Source: Fusobacterium sp. IOR10 (GTDB lineage Bacteria; Fusobacteriota; Fusobacteriia; Fusobacteriales; Fusobacteriaceae). From it: a DNA stretch of 42,307 nucleotides. Of this stretch, positions 33,166 through 41,384 are shown in pieces. The stretch lies in the NCBI RefSeq assembly GCF_010367435.1, contig NZ_WJWY01000019.1, positions 1-42,307 on the forward strand, in the 5' to 3' direction. Position numbers and translations under genes: made by a program. The notes beneath the pieces were generated by a model, which worked only from the letters and a program-made list of their open reading frames with translations, did not search any database and was not told the origin of the DNA. Numbering within the stretch: position 1 is the first letter of the stretch; each line of letters opens with the position of its first letter.

Positions 33166-34044
33166 CTACAAGATATTGCTTAAAATTTTAGCAACTGTCT
33201 CTTTCATATCTTCTCTTTTAACAATCATATCAACCATTCCATGTTTCAACAAAAATTCACTTCTTTGAAATCCTTTTGGTAATTTTTGCTTAATAGTTTC
33301 TTCTATAACTCTTTGACCTGCAAACCCTATTAGTGCATTAGGTTCAGTTATTATTATATCTCCTAACATTGCAAAGGAAGCTGTCACTCCACCTGTTGTA
33401 GGATTTACTGGAATTGATATAAATGGAATCCCAGCTTGTTTTAATTTTTCAACAGCTGCTGAGGTTTTAGCCATTTGCATTAAAGAAACTATTCCTTCAT
33501 ACATCCTAGCTCCCCCTGAACTAGCAACAATAACCACTGGCAATTTTTCTTTTAGTCCTCTTTCTAATGCTCTTGTTATTTTTTCACCAACAACAGATCC
33601 CATACTTCCACCCAAAAAATTAAAATCCATAATAGCTATACTTACTTTTATACCTAAAATATTTCCTATTCCAGACAATACCCCTTCATTCATCTTTGTT
33701 TTTTCTTTTGACTTTTCTATCTTTTTTTCATAACCTTCAAATTCTAAAAAATCTTTAGTTTCTAAGTTTTTATCCTTTTCCTCAAATGTATTTTCATCAA
33801 TTAATAAATTCATCCTTTCTTCTGCAGTCATTTTATAATAATAACCACATTGAGGACATTTTTTTAAATTTCTACCTATATCCTTTTTTATTGTTATCTC
33901 TCCACACTCTGGACATTTTTCCCATAATTCTGATACCTCTTCTGTTATTCCATTTTTTTCTTTTTCTATTACTGTACTAGTTTGATCTGAATCCTTAACT
34001 GTCAATGTTGCGTACTTTTTCTTTCTTAGAGAAAAAAATCTCAT
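33166..34044 (-). CDS. accD: Acetyl-CoA carboxylase carboxyltransferase, beta subunit
   Basis: A 292-residue subunit with an N-terminal zinc ribbon, Cys44-x2-Cys47 and Cys63-x2-Cys66 (KCPECGEI...KCPQCGYY). It is followed by the crotonase-fold domain with ASSGGARMYEGIVSLMQMAKT and NPTTGGVTASFAMLGDI. The zinc ribbon can bind nucleic acid in other bacteria. The ATG at 34042-34044 was chosen since AAGGAGG lies six bases upstream; a longer frame to 34077 would contain that SD. The gene opens the accD-accA-pfkA operon behind the promoter at 34079-34107. Confidence 0.92.
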   Translation of the reverse strand: MRFFSLRKKKYATLTVKDSDQTSTVIEKEKNGITEEVSELWEKCPECGEITIKKDIGRNLKKCPQCGYYYKMTAEERMNLLIDENTFEEKDKNLETKDFLEFEGYEKKIEKSKEKTKMNEGVLSGIGNILGIKVSIAIMDFNFLGGSMGSVVGEKITRALERGLKEKLPVVIVASSGGARMYEGIVSLMQMAKTSAAVEKLKQAGIPFISIPVNPTTGGVTASFAMLGDIIITEPNALIGFAGQRVIEETIKQKLPKGFQRSEFLLKHGMVDMIVKREDMKETVAKILSNIL

Positions 34045-34078
34045 TCTCTTCCTCCTTATTTTTGATTTCGTAACCACT

Positions 34079-34107
34079 ATTTTATATGATTTTTAAAAAT
34101 ATTTCAA
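34079..34107 (-). promoter_or_regulatory. Promoter of accD-accA-pfkA
   Basis: On the minus strand -35 TTGAAA (34102-34107), a 17-base spacer and -10 TAAAAT (34079-34084), about 35 bases before the accD start. I see no FapR- or FabT-like operator. Confidence 0.5.
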
Positions 34108-34171
34108 CATTTATTTGCATTCTATTACATTATAATATAGAATAAACTTAAAAATCTATAACTATTACGAG

Positions 34172-34684
34172 GTGATTATCATTAATAAAAATTTAACAAA
34201 CTTACGGCTTGAACTAGATAATATCGACAATAAAATAGCTAAACTTATTTTAGAAAGAATTAACATTGTTAAACAAGTTGGCCACATAAAAAAACAAGAA
34301 AAAAATAATTTCTATGTTCCTAATAGAGAAGATGAAATAATATCTAAAATTTCTTCAAATTATCCTGAATTAAATATTTCTATAATTAAAGCTATCTTTA
34401 CAGAAATAATTTCTGCTTGTAGAAGTTATGAAAAAATTTTTAATATAGCCATCCAAAATAATTCTTTATCTAGAACCGCTACTCAAAAAATATTTGGTTC
34501 TTTTTGCAATACTTATATTTTTTCAGATTTAAAAGAAATTAATTTAAAAGATACTGACTATGTTATCCTTACTTTAGATGATTATTATGGTAAATTAGTT
34601 GAAATTAATTTAAATTTTTTATTACTAAAAAAAATATCTGTAGAAAACATTGAATTTTGCCTATTACAAAGCAATAAAAAATAA
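34172..34684 (+). CDS. Chorismate mutase (AroQ type) with degenerate prephenate-dehydratase-like tail
   Basis: A 170-residue protein. Residues ~6-92 are an all-helical AroQ chorismate mutase (LRLELDNIDNKIAKLILERINIVKQVG..., then NREDEIISKI), converting chorismate to prephenate. Residues ~97-160 resemble the first lobe of prephenate dehydratase. RTATQKIFGS aligns with the ...AAxKxFG element, and DTDYVILTLDDYYGKLVE aligns with the ADYGVxPIENSxxG element, but catalytic residues are missing and the second lobe and ACT domain are absent. It could be a remnant of a PheA P-protein. The frame starts with GTG at 34172, but this GTG lies inside the apparent SD GAGGTG; an ATT at 34181 is at normal SD spacing and may be the real, rare start. 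Confidence 0.75.
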   Translation: MIIINKNLTNLRLELDNIDNKIAKLILERINIVKQVGHIKKQEKNNFYVPNREDEIISKISSNYPELNISIIKAIFTEIISACRSYEKIFNIAIQNNSLSRTATQKIFGSFCNTYIFSDLKEINLKDTDYVILTLDDYYGKLVEINLNFLLLKKISVENIEFCLLQSNKK

Positions 34685-34686
34685 TT

Positions 34687-34715
34687 TTGCTAAATATATA
34701 AATAGACTGTATAAT
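34687..34715 (+). promoter_or_regulatory. Promoter of the lipoprotein genes
   Basis: -35 TTGCTA (34687-34692), a 17-base spacer and a perfect -10 TATAAT (34710-34715) lie 37 bases before the first lipoprotein gene. Confidence 0.5.
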
Positions 34716-34752
34716 TTTAATATGTCTAATTAATTTATTTGGAGGTTTTATA

Positions 34753-35406
34753 ATGAAAAAAATATTAGCATTTATAATAACAGCTGTTTTTGTAGGATGT
34801 TCTGGATTGCCATCTGTTCCTTCTAACACTTCTCCAACAGTTTTAAACAAAGTATCTGAATATGTTGATTTAAAAAGTGAAATTTATGGATTAGGATATA
34901 ATAGAATATCATCTGCAGGGACCTTTGTAGCTGAGGGAAAAGCAAAAAAAGAATCTTTAGCTAAACTTAAAAAAAATGTAGCCAGTGAAGTAGATACTTA
35001 CTTCAATGATTTTTTGAAAAATGTTGATCCTTATTCAAAATCTATGTTTCTTAGTTCTAGAAATGAATTGAAAAATTATGCTATTGACTCAATCTTATTA
35101 AATGCATCCCAAAAAGAAACTTTTGAAATTGACAATAAAATATATATGATTTCAACTGTTGAAAGAAAGGATGTTTTTGAAAAAAGTAAATTTACATTCT
35201 TAGAGTATACTTCAAATATAAAAAAAAGATTAGAAAATATATATTCTGATGTAAATACCAATTCTTTTGAAAATATAAATAACAAATCTCCACAAACTAA
35301 TTTAGTACCTGAAGCTACAATTTCTCAAGAATCATCTGAAAATAGTGAAACAAATATTTCTTCAACTGATTTTACATCTCTTGAAGATGATCCTTTATTC
35401 CTGTAA
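34753..35406 (+). CDS. Putative lipoprotein (LPP20-like)
   Basis: A 217-residue protein with a lipoprotein signal: MKKILAFIITAVFVGCSG, with lipobox VGC and Cys16 as the likely lipidated residue. The mature part has GTFVAEGKAKKESLAKLKKN followed by a mixed helix/strand domain ending KIYMISTVERKDVFEKSKF. That arrangement (xGxAxxxxxxxARxxLxxxV...) resembles LPP20-type outer-membrane lipoproteins. The last ~40 residues are Ser/Asn/Glu-rich and probably disordered. GGAGG precedes the ATG. A second lipoprotein gene follows after 32 bases. Family membership is tentative and no function is known. Confidence 0.65.
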   Translation: MKKILAFIITAVFVGCSGLPSVPSNTSPTVLNKVSEYVDLKSEIYGLGYNRISSAGTFVAEGKAKKESLAKLKKNVASEVDTYFNDFLKNVDPYSKSMFLSSRNELKNYAIDSILLNASQKETFEIDNKIYMISTVERKDVFEKSKFTFLEYTSNIKKRLENIYSDVNTNSFENINNKSPQTNLVPEATISQESSENSETNISSTDFTSLEDDPLFL

Positions 35407-35438
35407 AACTTTAATATGAAAGGAGTTTATTTAAAATT

Positions 35439-35858
35439 ATGAAAAAATTATCTTTATTATTCCTTACTTTATTTTTCATGATAGGTTGTAGTAATTTAGA
35501 AAAAAATGTTCCTTTGAAAACTGGAACTTTTAAAACATTTTATGAAAATGGTAATTGTAAAAAAATAAAAAACTATACTGATGGACTTTTAGATGGAGAA
35601 TTTATAGAGTTTTTTGAAAATTCTAATATAAAAACTAAAGTTAATTACAAAAATGGAAAAAAAGATGGAATTTTCCAAAATTTCTATGAAGATGGAGATT
35701 TAAAAGAAACTGGACTTTATAAAGATGGATTGAAATTTGGAATTTGGACTTATTTTAATAAAGATAAAAGTATAAATTTTAAAACTGATTTCAAAAATAA
35801 AGGTTATTTTAATCCTGAAATACTAAATAATTCTAAAGAAAAAATTCCTTCAGATTAA
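35439..35858 (+). CDS. Lipoprotein with MORN-like (YwqK-type) repeats
   Basis: A 139-residue protein. The lipoprotein signal ends in IGCS (Cys17), and three to four repeats of about 21-24 residues follow with pattern FYENG-x-K-x-x-x-x-Y-x-G-x-x-D-G: FKTFYENGNC, FIEFFENSNIKTKVNYKNGKK, FQNFYEDGDLKETGLYKDG. These are MORN-variant repeats of the YwqK family. Such proteins are common in fusobacterial and Bacteroidetes envelopes; the function is not known and the automatic label 'antitoxin' should not be trusted. The last codons and the stop are part of the terminator palindrome. Confidence 0.75.
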   Translation: MKKLSLLFLTLFFMIGCSNLEKNVPLKTGTFKTFYENGNCKKIKNYTDGLLDGEFIEFFENSNIKTKVNYKNGKKDGIFQNFYEDGDLKETGLYKDGLKFGIWTYFNKDKSINFKTDFKNKGYFNPEILNNSKEKIPSD

Positions 35859-35873
35859 TCTGAAGGAATTTTT
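35840..35873. terminator. Palindromic terminator overlapping the lipoprotein stop codon
   Basis: A perfect 34-bp palindrome (arms 35840-35856 and 35857-35873) with A/T runs on both sides. It contains the last codons and TAA of the plus-strand lipoprotein gene and also serves the converging stress-protein gene. Confidence 0.8.
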
Positions 35874-35893
35874 CATATAATTAAATTTTTAAT

Positions 35894-36292
35894 TTATTCA
35901 GGAACAATCATAACTATACAATGAGAATGCTTAACTACATAATTAGTTACGGATCCTATCATACGAGTCAATCCCTTCTTTGTAGATTTAGTCATTACTA
36001 TTATATCACTACTTTCTGTTTTTGCTATTCTTAATATTTCTCTACCTGGTTCAACAAATCCAACTCTAGTAGTTACATCATAATTTTCCAATTGATCAAC
36101 AGCTTCAGCTACTTTTTCTTGCATTTCTTTTTCTGCTTCTGAATAATCCATTTCTTCAATAAATAATTTAGCATCTTCTTTAACATATAACAGTGTAATT
36201 GAGACATCTTCAGGTTTATAAAGATTTTTAACTAAGTTAATTGAATGCATGCTTCTTTCTGTCCCATCTAAAGGTATTAACAATTTTTTCAT
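35894..36292 (-). CDS. Universal stress protein (UspA family)
   Basis: A 132-residue single-domain Usp protein. It opens MKKLLIPLDGTERSMHSIN, has SITLLYVKED, and ends with SDIIVMTKSTKKGLTRMIGSVTNYVVKHSHCIVMIV. The glycine-containing loop normally written G-x2-G-x9-G(S/T) is altered to KSTKKGLTRMIGSVT, so one ATP-loop glycine is replaced; nucleotide binding is uncertain. AAGGAGG lies seven bases before the ATG. It follows homoserine dehydrogenase on the same strand by about 90 bases. Its target or stress is unknown. Confidence 0.85.
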   Translation of the reverse strand: MKKLLIPLDGTERSMHSINLVKNLYKPEDVSITLLYVKEDAKLFIEEMDYSEAEKEMQEKVAEAVDQLENYDVTTRVGFVEPGREILRIAKTESSDIIVMTKSTKKGLTRMIGSVTNYVVKHSHCIVMIVPE

Positions 36293-36384
36293 AACAAAGC
36301 CTCCTTATACAGATTAATAAAGTAAAAATTTAAAAAACTCCTATTATTATAGTATTCTAAATTTATTTAATTTTTCCTTTATTT

Positions 36385-37548
36385 TTAATCAATTCTTAGG
36401 AAAAAAATATTTTTATCATCCATTAATTTAACAATGTCATGCATTTTATCGTTTGTAATCTCTTGTGTTATGTATATATTATAATCATTAATTTTTTCTT
36501 CTTTTTCTATAAAATTTAATTGTTCAAGATTAAATTTTTTCACTGTTCTAATATAATATTTTCCTTTTATCAATGAAGAATCTTTTGTCAATTTTTTATT
36601 AAAGTTTGGATAATCATATTCTTTTTCCTCTAATATTTCTATTAAATCTTGAACTCCTGCATTTCCAGTTGGATATTTTCCCGCACCTTGTCCAAAAAAT
36701 TTAAGCTCTCCTATTGTTTCACCTTTTAAAAAAGCAATATTGAAATTTGTAGGAACAGTTGCCTCAATTTTATTAAAATCAAAAGCAACTGGTTCAACAC
36801 AACAAATATAATTGTCATTCTCTTTTTTCCCTATGGCCATTAATTTAATGACTCTATCTTGTTTCTTAAAGTAATCTATATCTATTTTTAAAATATTTCT
36901 AATTCCAAAAACTTTAACTTCTTCCTTTGGAACTAAAAAATCAAAAGCAATTGAAGAAGAAATAATTATTTTTCTCAAAATATCTATTCCATCTATGTCA
37001 GCAGAAGGATCCGCTTCAGCATAACCTTTTTCTTGAGCTTCTTCTAATGCTTCTTTAAATTCAGCAGAATATTTAGTCATTTTGTCCAAAATAAAATTTG
37101 TAGTACCGTTAAATATTCCACCAATCTCAGAGACTTCATCTACTTTTTTAACTTTTTTTAATCCTTCTATTATAGGAACTCCCCCGCATACACTAGGTTC
37201 ATAATAAAATTTTACTTTATTTTTTTTTGCAACTTCTATAAATTCTTCGAAATTCTCAGCTACAACAGCTTTATTTGCTGTTACTACATTTTTACCAGCC
37301 TTTAAAGAGTCTATAATATAGTTATAAGCTGGATATATCCCTCCCATAACTTCTACTACAGTGTCAATCTCTTCATCTTGTATTATTTCCTGAGGATTTA
37401 TGGTTAGAATATTTAAAGTTCTCCCTTTAATTGAACTTACCAAAGCTTTTTTCACTTCAATTTTTTTTAAATTTAAAGTTTTTTTAGTGTCTATAATGTC
37501 GTAAATACCTTTTCCTACTACTCCAAAACCAAATAATCCTACTTTCAT
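36385..37548 (-). CDS. hom: Homoserine dehydrogenase
   Basis: A 387-residue oxidoreductase that reduces aspartate semialdehyde to homoserine, on the way to threonine and methionine. It shows the NAD(P) site VGLFGFGVVGKGIYD, VVTANKAVVAENF, the homoserine-site segment YEPSVCGGVPIIEGL, NGTTNFILDKM and EADPSADIDGIDILRKI with its conserved acidic and lysine residues. The C-terminal ~60 residues look like a single short ACT-type regulatory domain. The ATG at 37546-37548 follows GGAGGTAATT; a longer frame by four codons contains the SD. It seems to have its own extended -10 promoter after bioC. Confidence 0.92.
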   Translation of the reverse strand: MKVGLFGFGVVGKGIYDIIDTKKTLNLKKIEVKKALVSSIKGRTLNILTINPQEIIQDEEIDTVVEVMGGIYPAYNYIIDSLKAGKNVVTANKAVVAENFEEFIEVAKKNKVKFYYEPSVCGGVPIIEGLKKVKKVDEVSEIGGIFNGTTNFILDKMTKYSAEFKEALEEAQEKGYAEADPSADIDGIDILRKIIISSSIAFDFLVPKEEVKVFGIRNILKIDIDYFKKQDRVIKLMAIGKKENDNYICCVEPVAFDFNKIEATVPTNFNIAFLKGETIGELKFFGQGAGKYPTGNAGVQDLIEILEEKEYDYPNFNKKLTKDSSLIKGKYYIRTVKKFNLEQLNFIEKEEKINDYNIYITQEITNDKMHDIVKLMDDKNIFFLRID

Positions 37549-37598
37549 AATTACCTCCATTTAATATATGTAATATATTTTTTTATGTATTACTGAGT

Positions 37599-37607
37599 AT
37601 TATACCA
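37599..37607 (-). promoter_or_regulatory. Extended -10 promoter candidate for hom
   Basis: On the minus strand TGGTATAAT (TGn plus a perfect -10) lies about 50 bases before hom. No good -35 is visible. Confidence 0.4.
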
Positions 37608-37618
37608 CATTTATTAGT

Positions 37619-38287
37619 CTATTTGGAACATAAAAAATATCCAACACTATATGAAAGACTTTTATCCTTGAAAGTTCTTATTTTACGAACAGATGATTTT
37701 GAATTTATCCCTACACCTGTTTTTTTCAAATGTCTCAATGCATCTAATGGTTCTTCAAAATTAATAACCTTATCTTCTTCCCAGCTTTCAACTTCTGAAA
37801 AATTTTTCTTTAATAATAACATGATTTCTTCCCTTGTTTTGTAATCTAAGCTAATATTAAAATGTTCTTGAATTTCTTTTAAATTACCCTTTAGATATAC
37901 AGAAAACGCTAATTTGTCAGTAGTTTTAGAAATATCCTTAAATAAGCTTTCTAAATCCTCTATCCATTGAAAACTAGAGCTTGAAATAACTAAATCATAT
38001 TTTTCTTTTAAACATTTAGACATATCTTCTTTTATAAATTTATGATATTTTATATCTGATAAATATTCTCTAGTATCAAAATAATCATTTAGATTTAGTT
38101 TTTCTACTTCTAAATTTTTTATAACATATCTTGTAAATATTCCTGTTCCACACCCCAATTCAATAACTTTGGAATAATTAGTTTTTTTAAATTTATTATT
38201 TATTAAATCAATTAGTTTTTTGGCCACTTGTTTTTGTACTATTGCATTATCATCATATGTTGAAAAGTTTTTATTAAATTCTTTCAT
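37619..38287 (-). CDS. bioC: Malonyl-ACP O-methyltransferase BioC
   Basis: A 222-residue SAM methyltransferase. It begins FNKNFSTYDDNAIVQKQVAKKL, typical of BioC, then has motif I KVIELGCGTGIFTRYV and the DLVISSSSFQWIEDLESLF segment. BioC methylates the free carboxyl of malonyl-ACP so that the fatty-acid machinery can build pimeloyl-ACP for biotin. It follows bioG by two bases. It is the last gene of the bio operon. Confidence 0.9.
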   Translation of the reverse strand: MKEFNKNFSTYDDNAIVQKQVAKKLIDLINNKFKKTNYSKVIELGCGTGIFTRYVIKNLEVEKLNLNDYFDTREYLSDIKYHKFIKEDMSKCLKEKYDLVISSSSFQWIEDLESLFKDISKTTDKLAFSVYLKGNLKEIQEHFNISLDYKTREEIMLLLKKNFSEVESWEEDKVINFEEPLDALRHLKKTGVGINSKSSVRKIRTFKDKSLSYSVGYFLCSK

Positions 38288-38289
38288 AA

Positions 38290-38877
38290 TTATCTTAATA
38301 TATCCTCCCAGCTTTTTAATTGAGAAAAAATATAATGACCTCCATCTACTTTTTTTATCTCTACGTCCTTTGATTCATAATATTTATTTTGATTTTTACT
38401 TTTTATTATTTTATCATTTATGCTAATAATAGCCTTTGAAACTTTATTTTCTTGAGGACTGTAGTTGTCTTTTAAATATTGAAGTTCATAAATTAATTCA
38501 TCTATTTTCTTGCTTTTGGTCATAAATTTGTAATCCATATTAATATAAAATTTTTCTAAATTTTCTTCATTCATATGCTTTAAAGTTAAGTTATAAACTT
38601 TTTCTGGAATTCCATTTTTACCAATTATTTCAGGAGTTCCATTTATAGCTATAACATCTTCGTAGCTAATGTCTTTATTTTTATTTAAAAATTCACACAT
38701 ATAATACACACCAAAAGACCATCCTACAAATATTTTTCTTTTGTAATTTTCTAATTTAACTTTATCTATTTTATAAGGAAAGGATATATTTAAGACTTCA
38801 TAATTTGTTTTGTTTTCTAATTTTTTTAAAATTTTTTCATCCATTCCCCAGCCATTAAAAAATATTATTATATTCAT
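38290..38877 (-). CDS. bioG: Pimeloyl-ACP methyl ester esterase BioG (DUF452)
   Basis: A 195-residue alpha/beta-hydrolase of the DUF452/BioG group. It opens NIIIFFNGWGMDEKILKKL and has the nucleophile elbow VGWSFGVYYM with Ser54. The C-terminal VDGGHYIFSQLKSWEDIL carries the likely catalytic histidine. BioG removes the methyl group installed by BioC, ending pimeloyl-ACP synthesis, in place of BioH. AAGGAA precedes the ATG. The gene overlaps bioF by 23 bases, so translation is probably coupled. Confidence 0.88.
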   Translation of the reverse strand: MNIIIFFNGWGMDEKILKKLENKTNYEVLNISFPYKIDKVKLENYKRKIFVGWSFGVYYMCEFLNKNKDISYEDVIAINGTPEIIGKNGIPEKVYNLTLKHMNEENLEKFYINMDYKFMTKSKKIDELIYELQYLKDNYSPQENKVSKAIISINDKIIKSKNQNKYYESKDVEIKKVDGGHYIFSQLKSWEDILR

Positions 38878-39979
38878 ATTTAAATTCCTTTAAAAAAATT
38901 TCCATATCCTTTTTTGTTATATTTGGATTTAAACCTATTCTTATTCTCTCTGTTCCTTTCCCCACTGTTGGACTTTTAATAGAATAAACTATATATCCTT
39001 TGCTTCTTAAATTTTTTGAAATTATATCCACTTTTTGGTTATCTCCCACAACTAAACCTAATATATGGGAATCTGAAACTACATTTATTTCTAATTCTTT
39101 TATTTTAAGAAAAGTAAATTCTATTAATTCTTTTAATTTCTTTCTTCTGTCTTCAAATTTATCCATATTTTTTAAGATAAATAAATTCCAAAAAATATTA
39201 ACTGGAGGTAAACTTGTAGTATAAATAAATTCTTTCCCACAATTTATTAAATAATCCTTATAATAATCTTCACAAATTATATAAGCTCCTATGGATCCTC
39301 CGCCTTTTCCCAATGGAATAACTAAAAAATCAATATCCTTGATTAAGTTTAAATTATAAGAAATCCCATATCCAAAAACTCCATAAGAATGTGCCTCATC
39401 TATCATTAAAGAACAATTGTACTTTTTTTTAAGCTCTACTAATTTTTTTAAGTTAGCTGTATCTCCTTCCATACTGTAAATAGTTTCAGAAACAATTAAT
39501 ATATCCTTATATTTTTCTGAGTATTTTTTCAATATGCTTTCAAGGTGATCCATATCTAGATGTTTATATCTAGATATTTTACAATTACTTAATATTATTC
39601 CATTATATATACTTGCATGATTTAGTTTGTCTGTTATTATTAGGGAATTTTTATTATAAAAAGTTTCTATTATTGTCTTATTTGCTGAAAATCCACTATT
39701 CATAACAAGAGCTGGTTTTTCATAAATTTCCTCTAATTGTACTTCTAATTTTATAATTCCATTATAATTTCCTGTGATTAATCTAGAAGAACTAGATGAT
39801 AAATATACTTCCTCTTTAAATTCTTCATAAAATTTTTCTTTCAATTTATCGTCATGAGCCAATCCTAAATAATCATTTGAAGATAAATTTAAATCTTTTT
39901 CATTGAAAATTTTCAATGTTCTAAAGTTATTTTCTTGTTTTTTTTTATTTAACTCTAATATTATTTCATCTTTTTTCAT
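38855..39979 (-). CDS. bioF: 8-Amino-7-oxononanoate synthase
   Basis: A 374-residue PLP enzyme (alpha-oxoamine synthase family) that joins pimeloyl-ACP and alanine. It shows NLSSNDYLGLAHD near 31-43, SSSSRLITGNY, NSGFSANKTII, IVSETIYSMEGDTANL, MIDEAHSYGVFG (PLP-pyridine Asp) and VIPLGKGGGSIGAY with the Schiff-base lysine. The canonical TFGKALG appears here as PLGKGGG, a minor variation. Family members also make 2-amino-3-ketobutyrate, but the bio neighbours settle the role. The SD is GGAAG. Confidence 0.92.
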   Translation of the reverse strand: MKKDEIILELNKKKQENNFRTLKIFNEKDLNLSSNDYLGLAHDDKLKEKFYEEFKEEVYLSSSSSRLITGNYNGIIKLEVQLEEIYEKPALVMNSGFSANKTIIETFYNKNSLIITDKLNHASIYNGIILSNCKISRYKHLDMDHLESILKKYSEKYKDILIVSETIYSMEGDTANLKKLVELKKKYNCSLMIDEAHSYGVFGYGISYNLNLIKDIDFLVIPLGKGGGSIGAYIICEDYYKDYLINCGKEFIYTTSLPPVNIFWNLFILKNMDKFEDRRKKLKELIEFTFLKIKELEINVVSDSHILGLVVGDNQKVDIISKNLRSKGYIVYSIKSPTVGKGTERIRIGLNPNITKKDMEIFLKEFKYEYNNIF

Positions 39980-40013
39980 AGTTATAATCTTCCTTATATT
40001 TCAAAATTAAAGT

Positions 40014-41384
40014 TTATTTTTTATTTGAAAGAAATTCATCAATTGAAATTTTACAAATACTTACCATTTCATCTATTTCTTCTTTTGATATTATAAATGG
40101 AGGTAAGAAATAAATAGTATCTCCCAATGGTCTCAATATTGCTCCATTTTTTAAAGCAGTTTTATATATCCCATATCCAACTCTTTCCTTTGAAGAAAAT
40201 CTTTCTTTTGTTTTTTTATCTTTTACAATTTCTAAAACACCTATCATTCCTATTCTTCTTATTTCTCCTATGTTTTCATTTTCTCCAAAAACTTCTTTCA
40301 TTTTTGCCTCTAGATAGTCTCCTTTTTCATTTATTTGAGCTAATATATTTTCCTCTTCATAAATTTTTAGAACTTCCAAGGCAATTCTACACCCTAAAGG
40401 ATTTCCTGAGAAACTGTGAGAATGTAAAAAAGATTTTCCTTCTGAATAATCAGCATAGAAAGAATCATATATTTCTTCTCTCATACAAACTATAGACATT
40501 GGATAGTATCCTGCTGTTAAGGCTTTTCCCACAGTCATTATATCTGGAGAAATTCCTGCCCATTCACTGGCAAACATTTTCCCAGTTCTTCCAAATCCCA
40601 TAGCTATTTCATCAACAATCATAACTATATTTAATTCCTCTGTTACTTCTCTTAATTTTCTTAAATATTTTGGAGAATATATTTTCATTCCCCCTGCTCC
40701 TTGAACAATAGGCTCAACAATTACTGCTGCTATTTCTTCATGATTTTCTCTTAATTCTTTTTCCATATATGAAAAACATTCTGCTCCACAAGTTTTGTAT
40801 TCTTTATTAAATTTACATTTAAAACATTCAGGGCCCTCAACTTTAACTGCTTCTTTTATTAATGGTCTATATGTTTTTGTGAAAAAATCAATATCTCCAA
40901 CAGCTAACGCTCCTATTGTTTCACCGTGATATGAATTTTTAATTGTTACAAATTTTCTTTTCTTTTCATAACCCCTTTGGTTTTGAGATTGGTAAGCTAG
41001 CTTTAAAGCTATCTCTACACCTGAGGATCCATTATCTGCAAAAAATAATTTTGATAACCCCTCTGGTAAAAGTTCAACTAATTTTTCTGAAAGTTCTATA
41101 GCAGGCTTATGGGAAAAATTAGAAAAAATTACATGCTCTAAAGTATTCGCTTGATCAATTAACACCTTATTTATTCTTTCATTACAATGTCCTAAAGGAT
41201 TTAACCACCAACTTGCAATACAATCCATATATTTTTTTCCAAATTCATCATACACGTACATCCCCTTTGCTTTTTCTATAACAATTGGAGGAAAATCTTC
41301 ATAATCTTTCATTTGAGAACAAGGATGGAATATATGTTTTAAATCTCTTTTTTGTAATTCACTTAAATTTTTATTTATTTTCAT
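40014..41384 (-). CDS. bioA: Adenosylmethionine-8-amino-7-oxononanoate aminotransferase
   Basis: A 456-residue class III PLP aminotransferase that uses S-adenosylmethionine as amino donor to make 7,8-diaminopelargonate. It shows CSQMKDYEDFPPIVIEKAKG and SWWLNPLGHCNERIN near the N-terminus, typical of BioA. Later come FADNGSSGVEIALKLAYQ, NSYHGETIGALAVGD, MIVDEIAMGFGRTGKMFA and MTVGKALTAGYYPMS with the PLP lysine. GGGGAG precedes the ATG. It overlaps the end of bioD by 14 bases. A four-cysteine segment (CFKCKFNKEYKTCGAEC, near residues 196-212) could bind a metal. Confidence 0.92.
   Translation of the reverse strand: MKINKNLSELQKRDLKHIFHPCSQMKDYEDFPPIVIEKAKGMYVYDEFGKKYMDCIASWWLNPLGHCNERINKVLIDQANTLEHVIFSNFSHKPAIELSEKLVELLPEGLSKLFFADNGSSGVEIALKLAYQSQNQRGYEKKRKFVTIKNSYHGETIGALAVGDIDFFTKTYRPLIKEAVKVEGPECFKCKFNKEYKTCGAECFSYMEKELRENHEEIAAVIVEPIVQGAGGMKIYSPKYLRKLREVTEELNIVMIVDEIAMGFGRTGKMFASEWAGISPDIMTVGKALTAGYYPMSIVCMREEIYDSFYADYSEGKSFLHSHSFSGNPLGCRIALEVLKIYEEENILAQINEKGDYLEAKMKEVFGENENIGEIRRIGMIGVLEIVKDKKTKERFSSKERVGYGIYKTALKNGAILRPLGDTIYFLPPFIISKEEIDEMVSICKISIDEFLSNKK

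Noticed and set aside
35439-35858. Toxin-antitoxin component
   Set aside because: YwqK-type repeats are sometimes auto-labelled antitoxin, but this is a lipoprotein with no toxin partner nearby.
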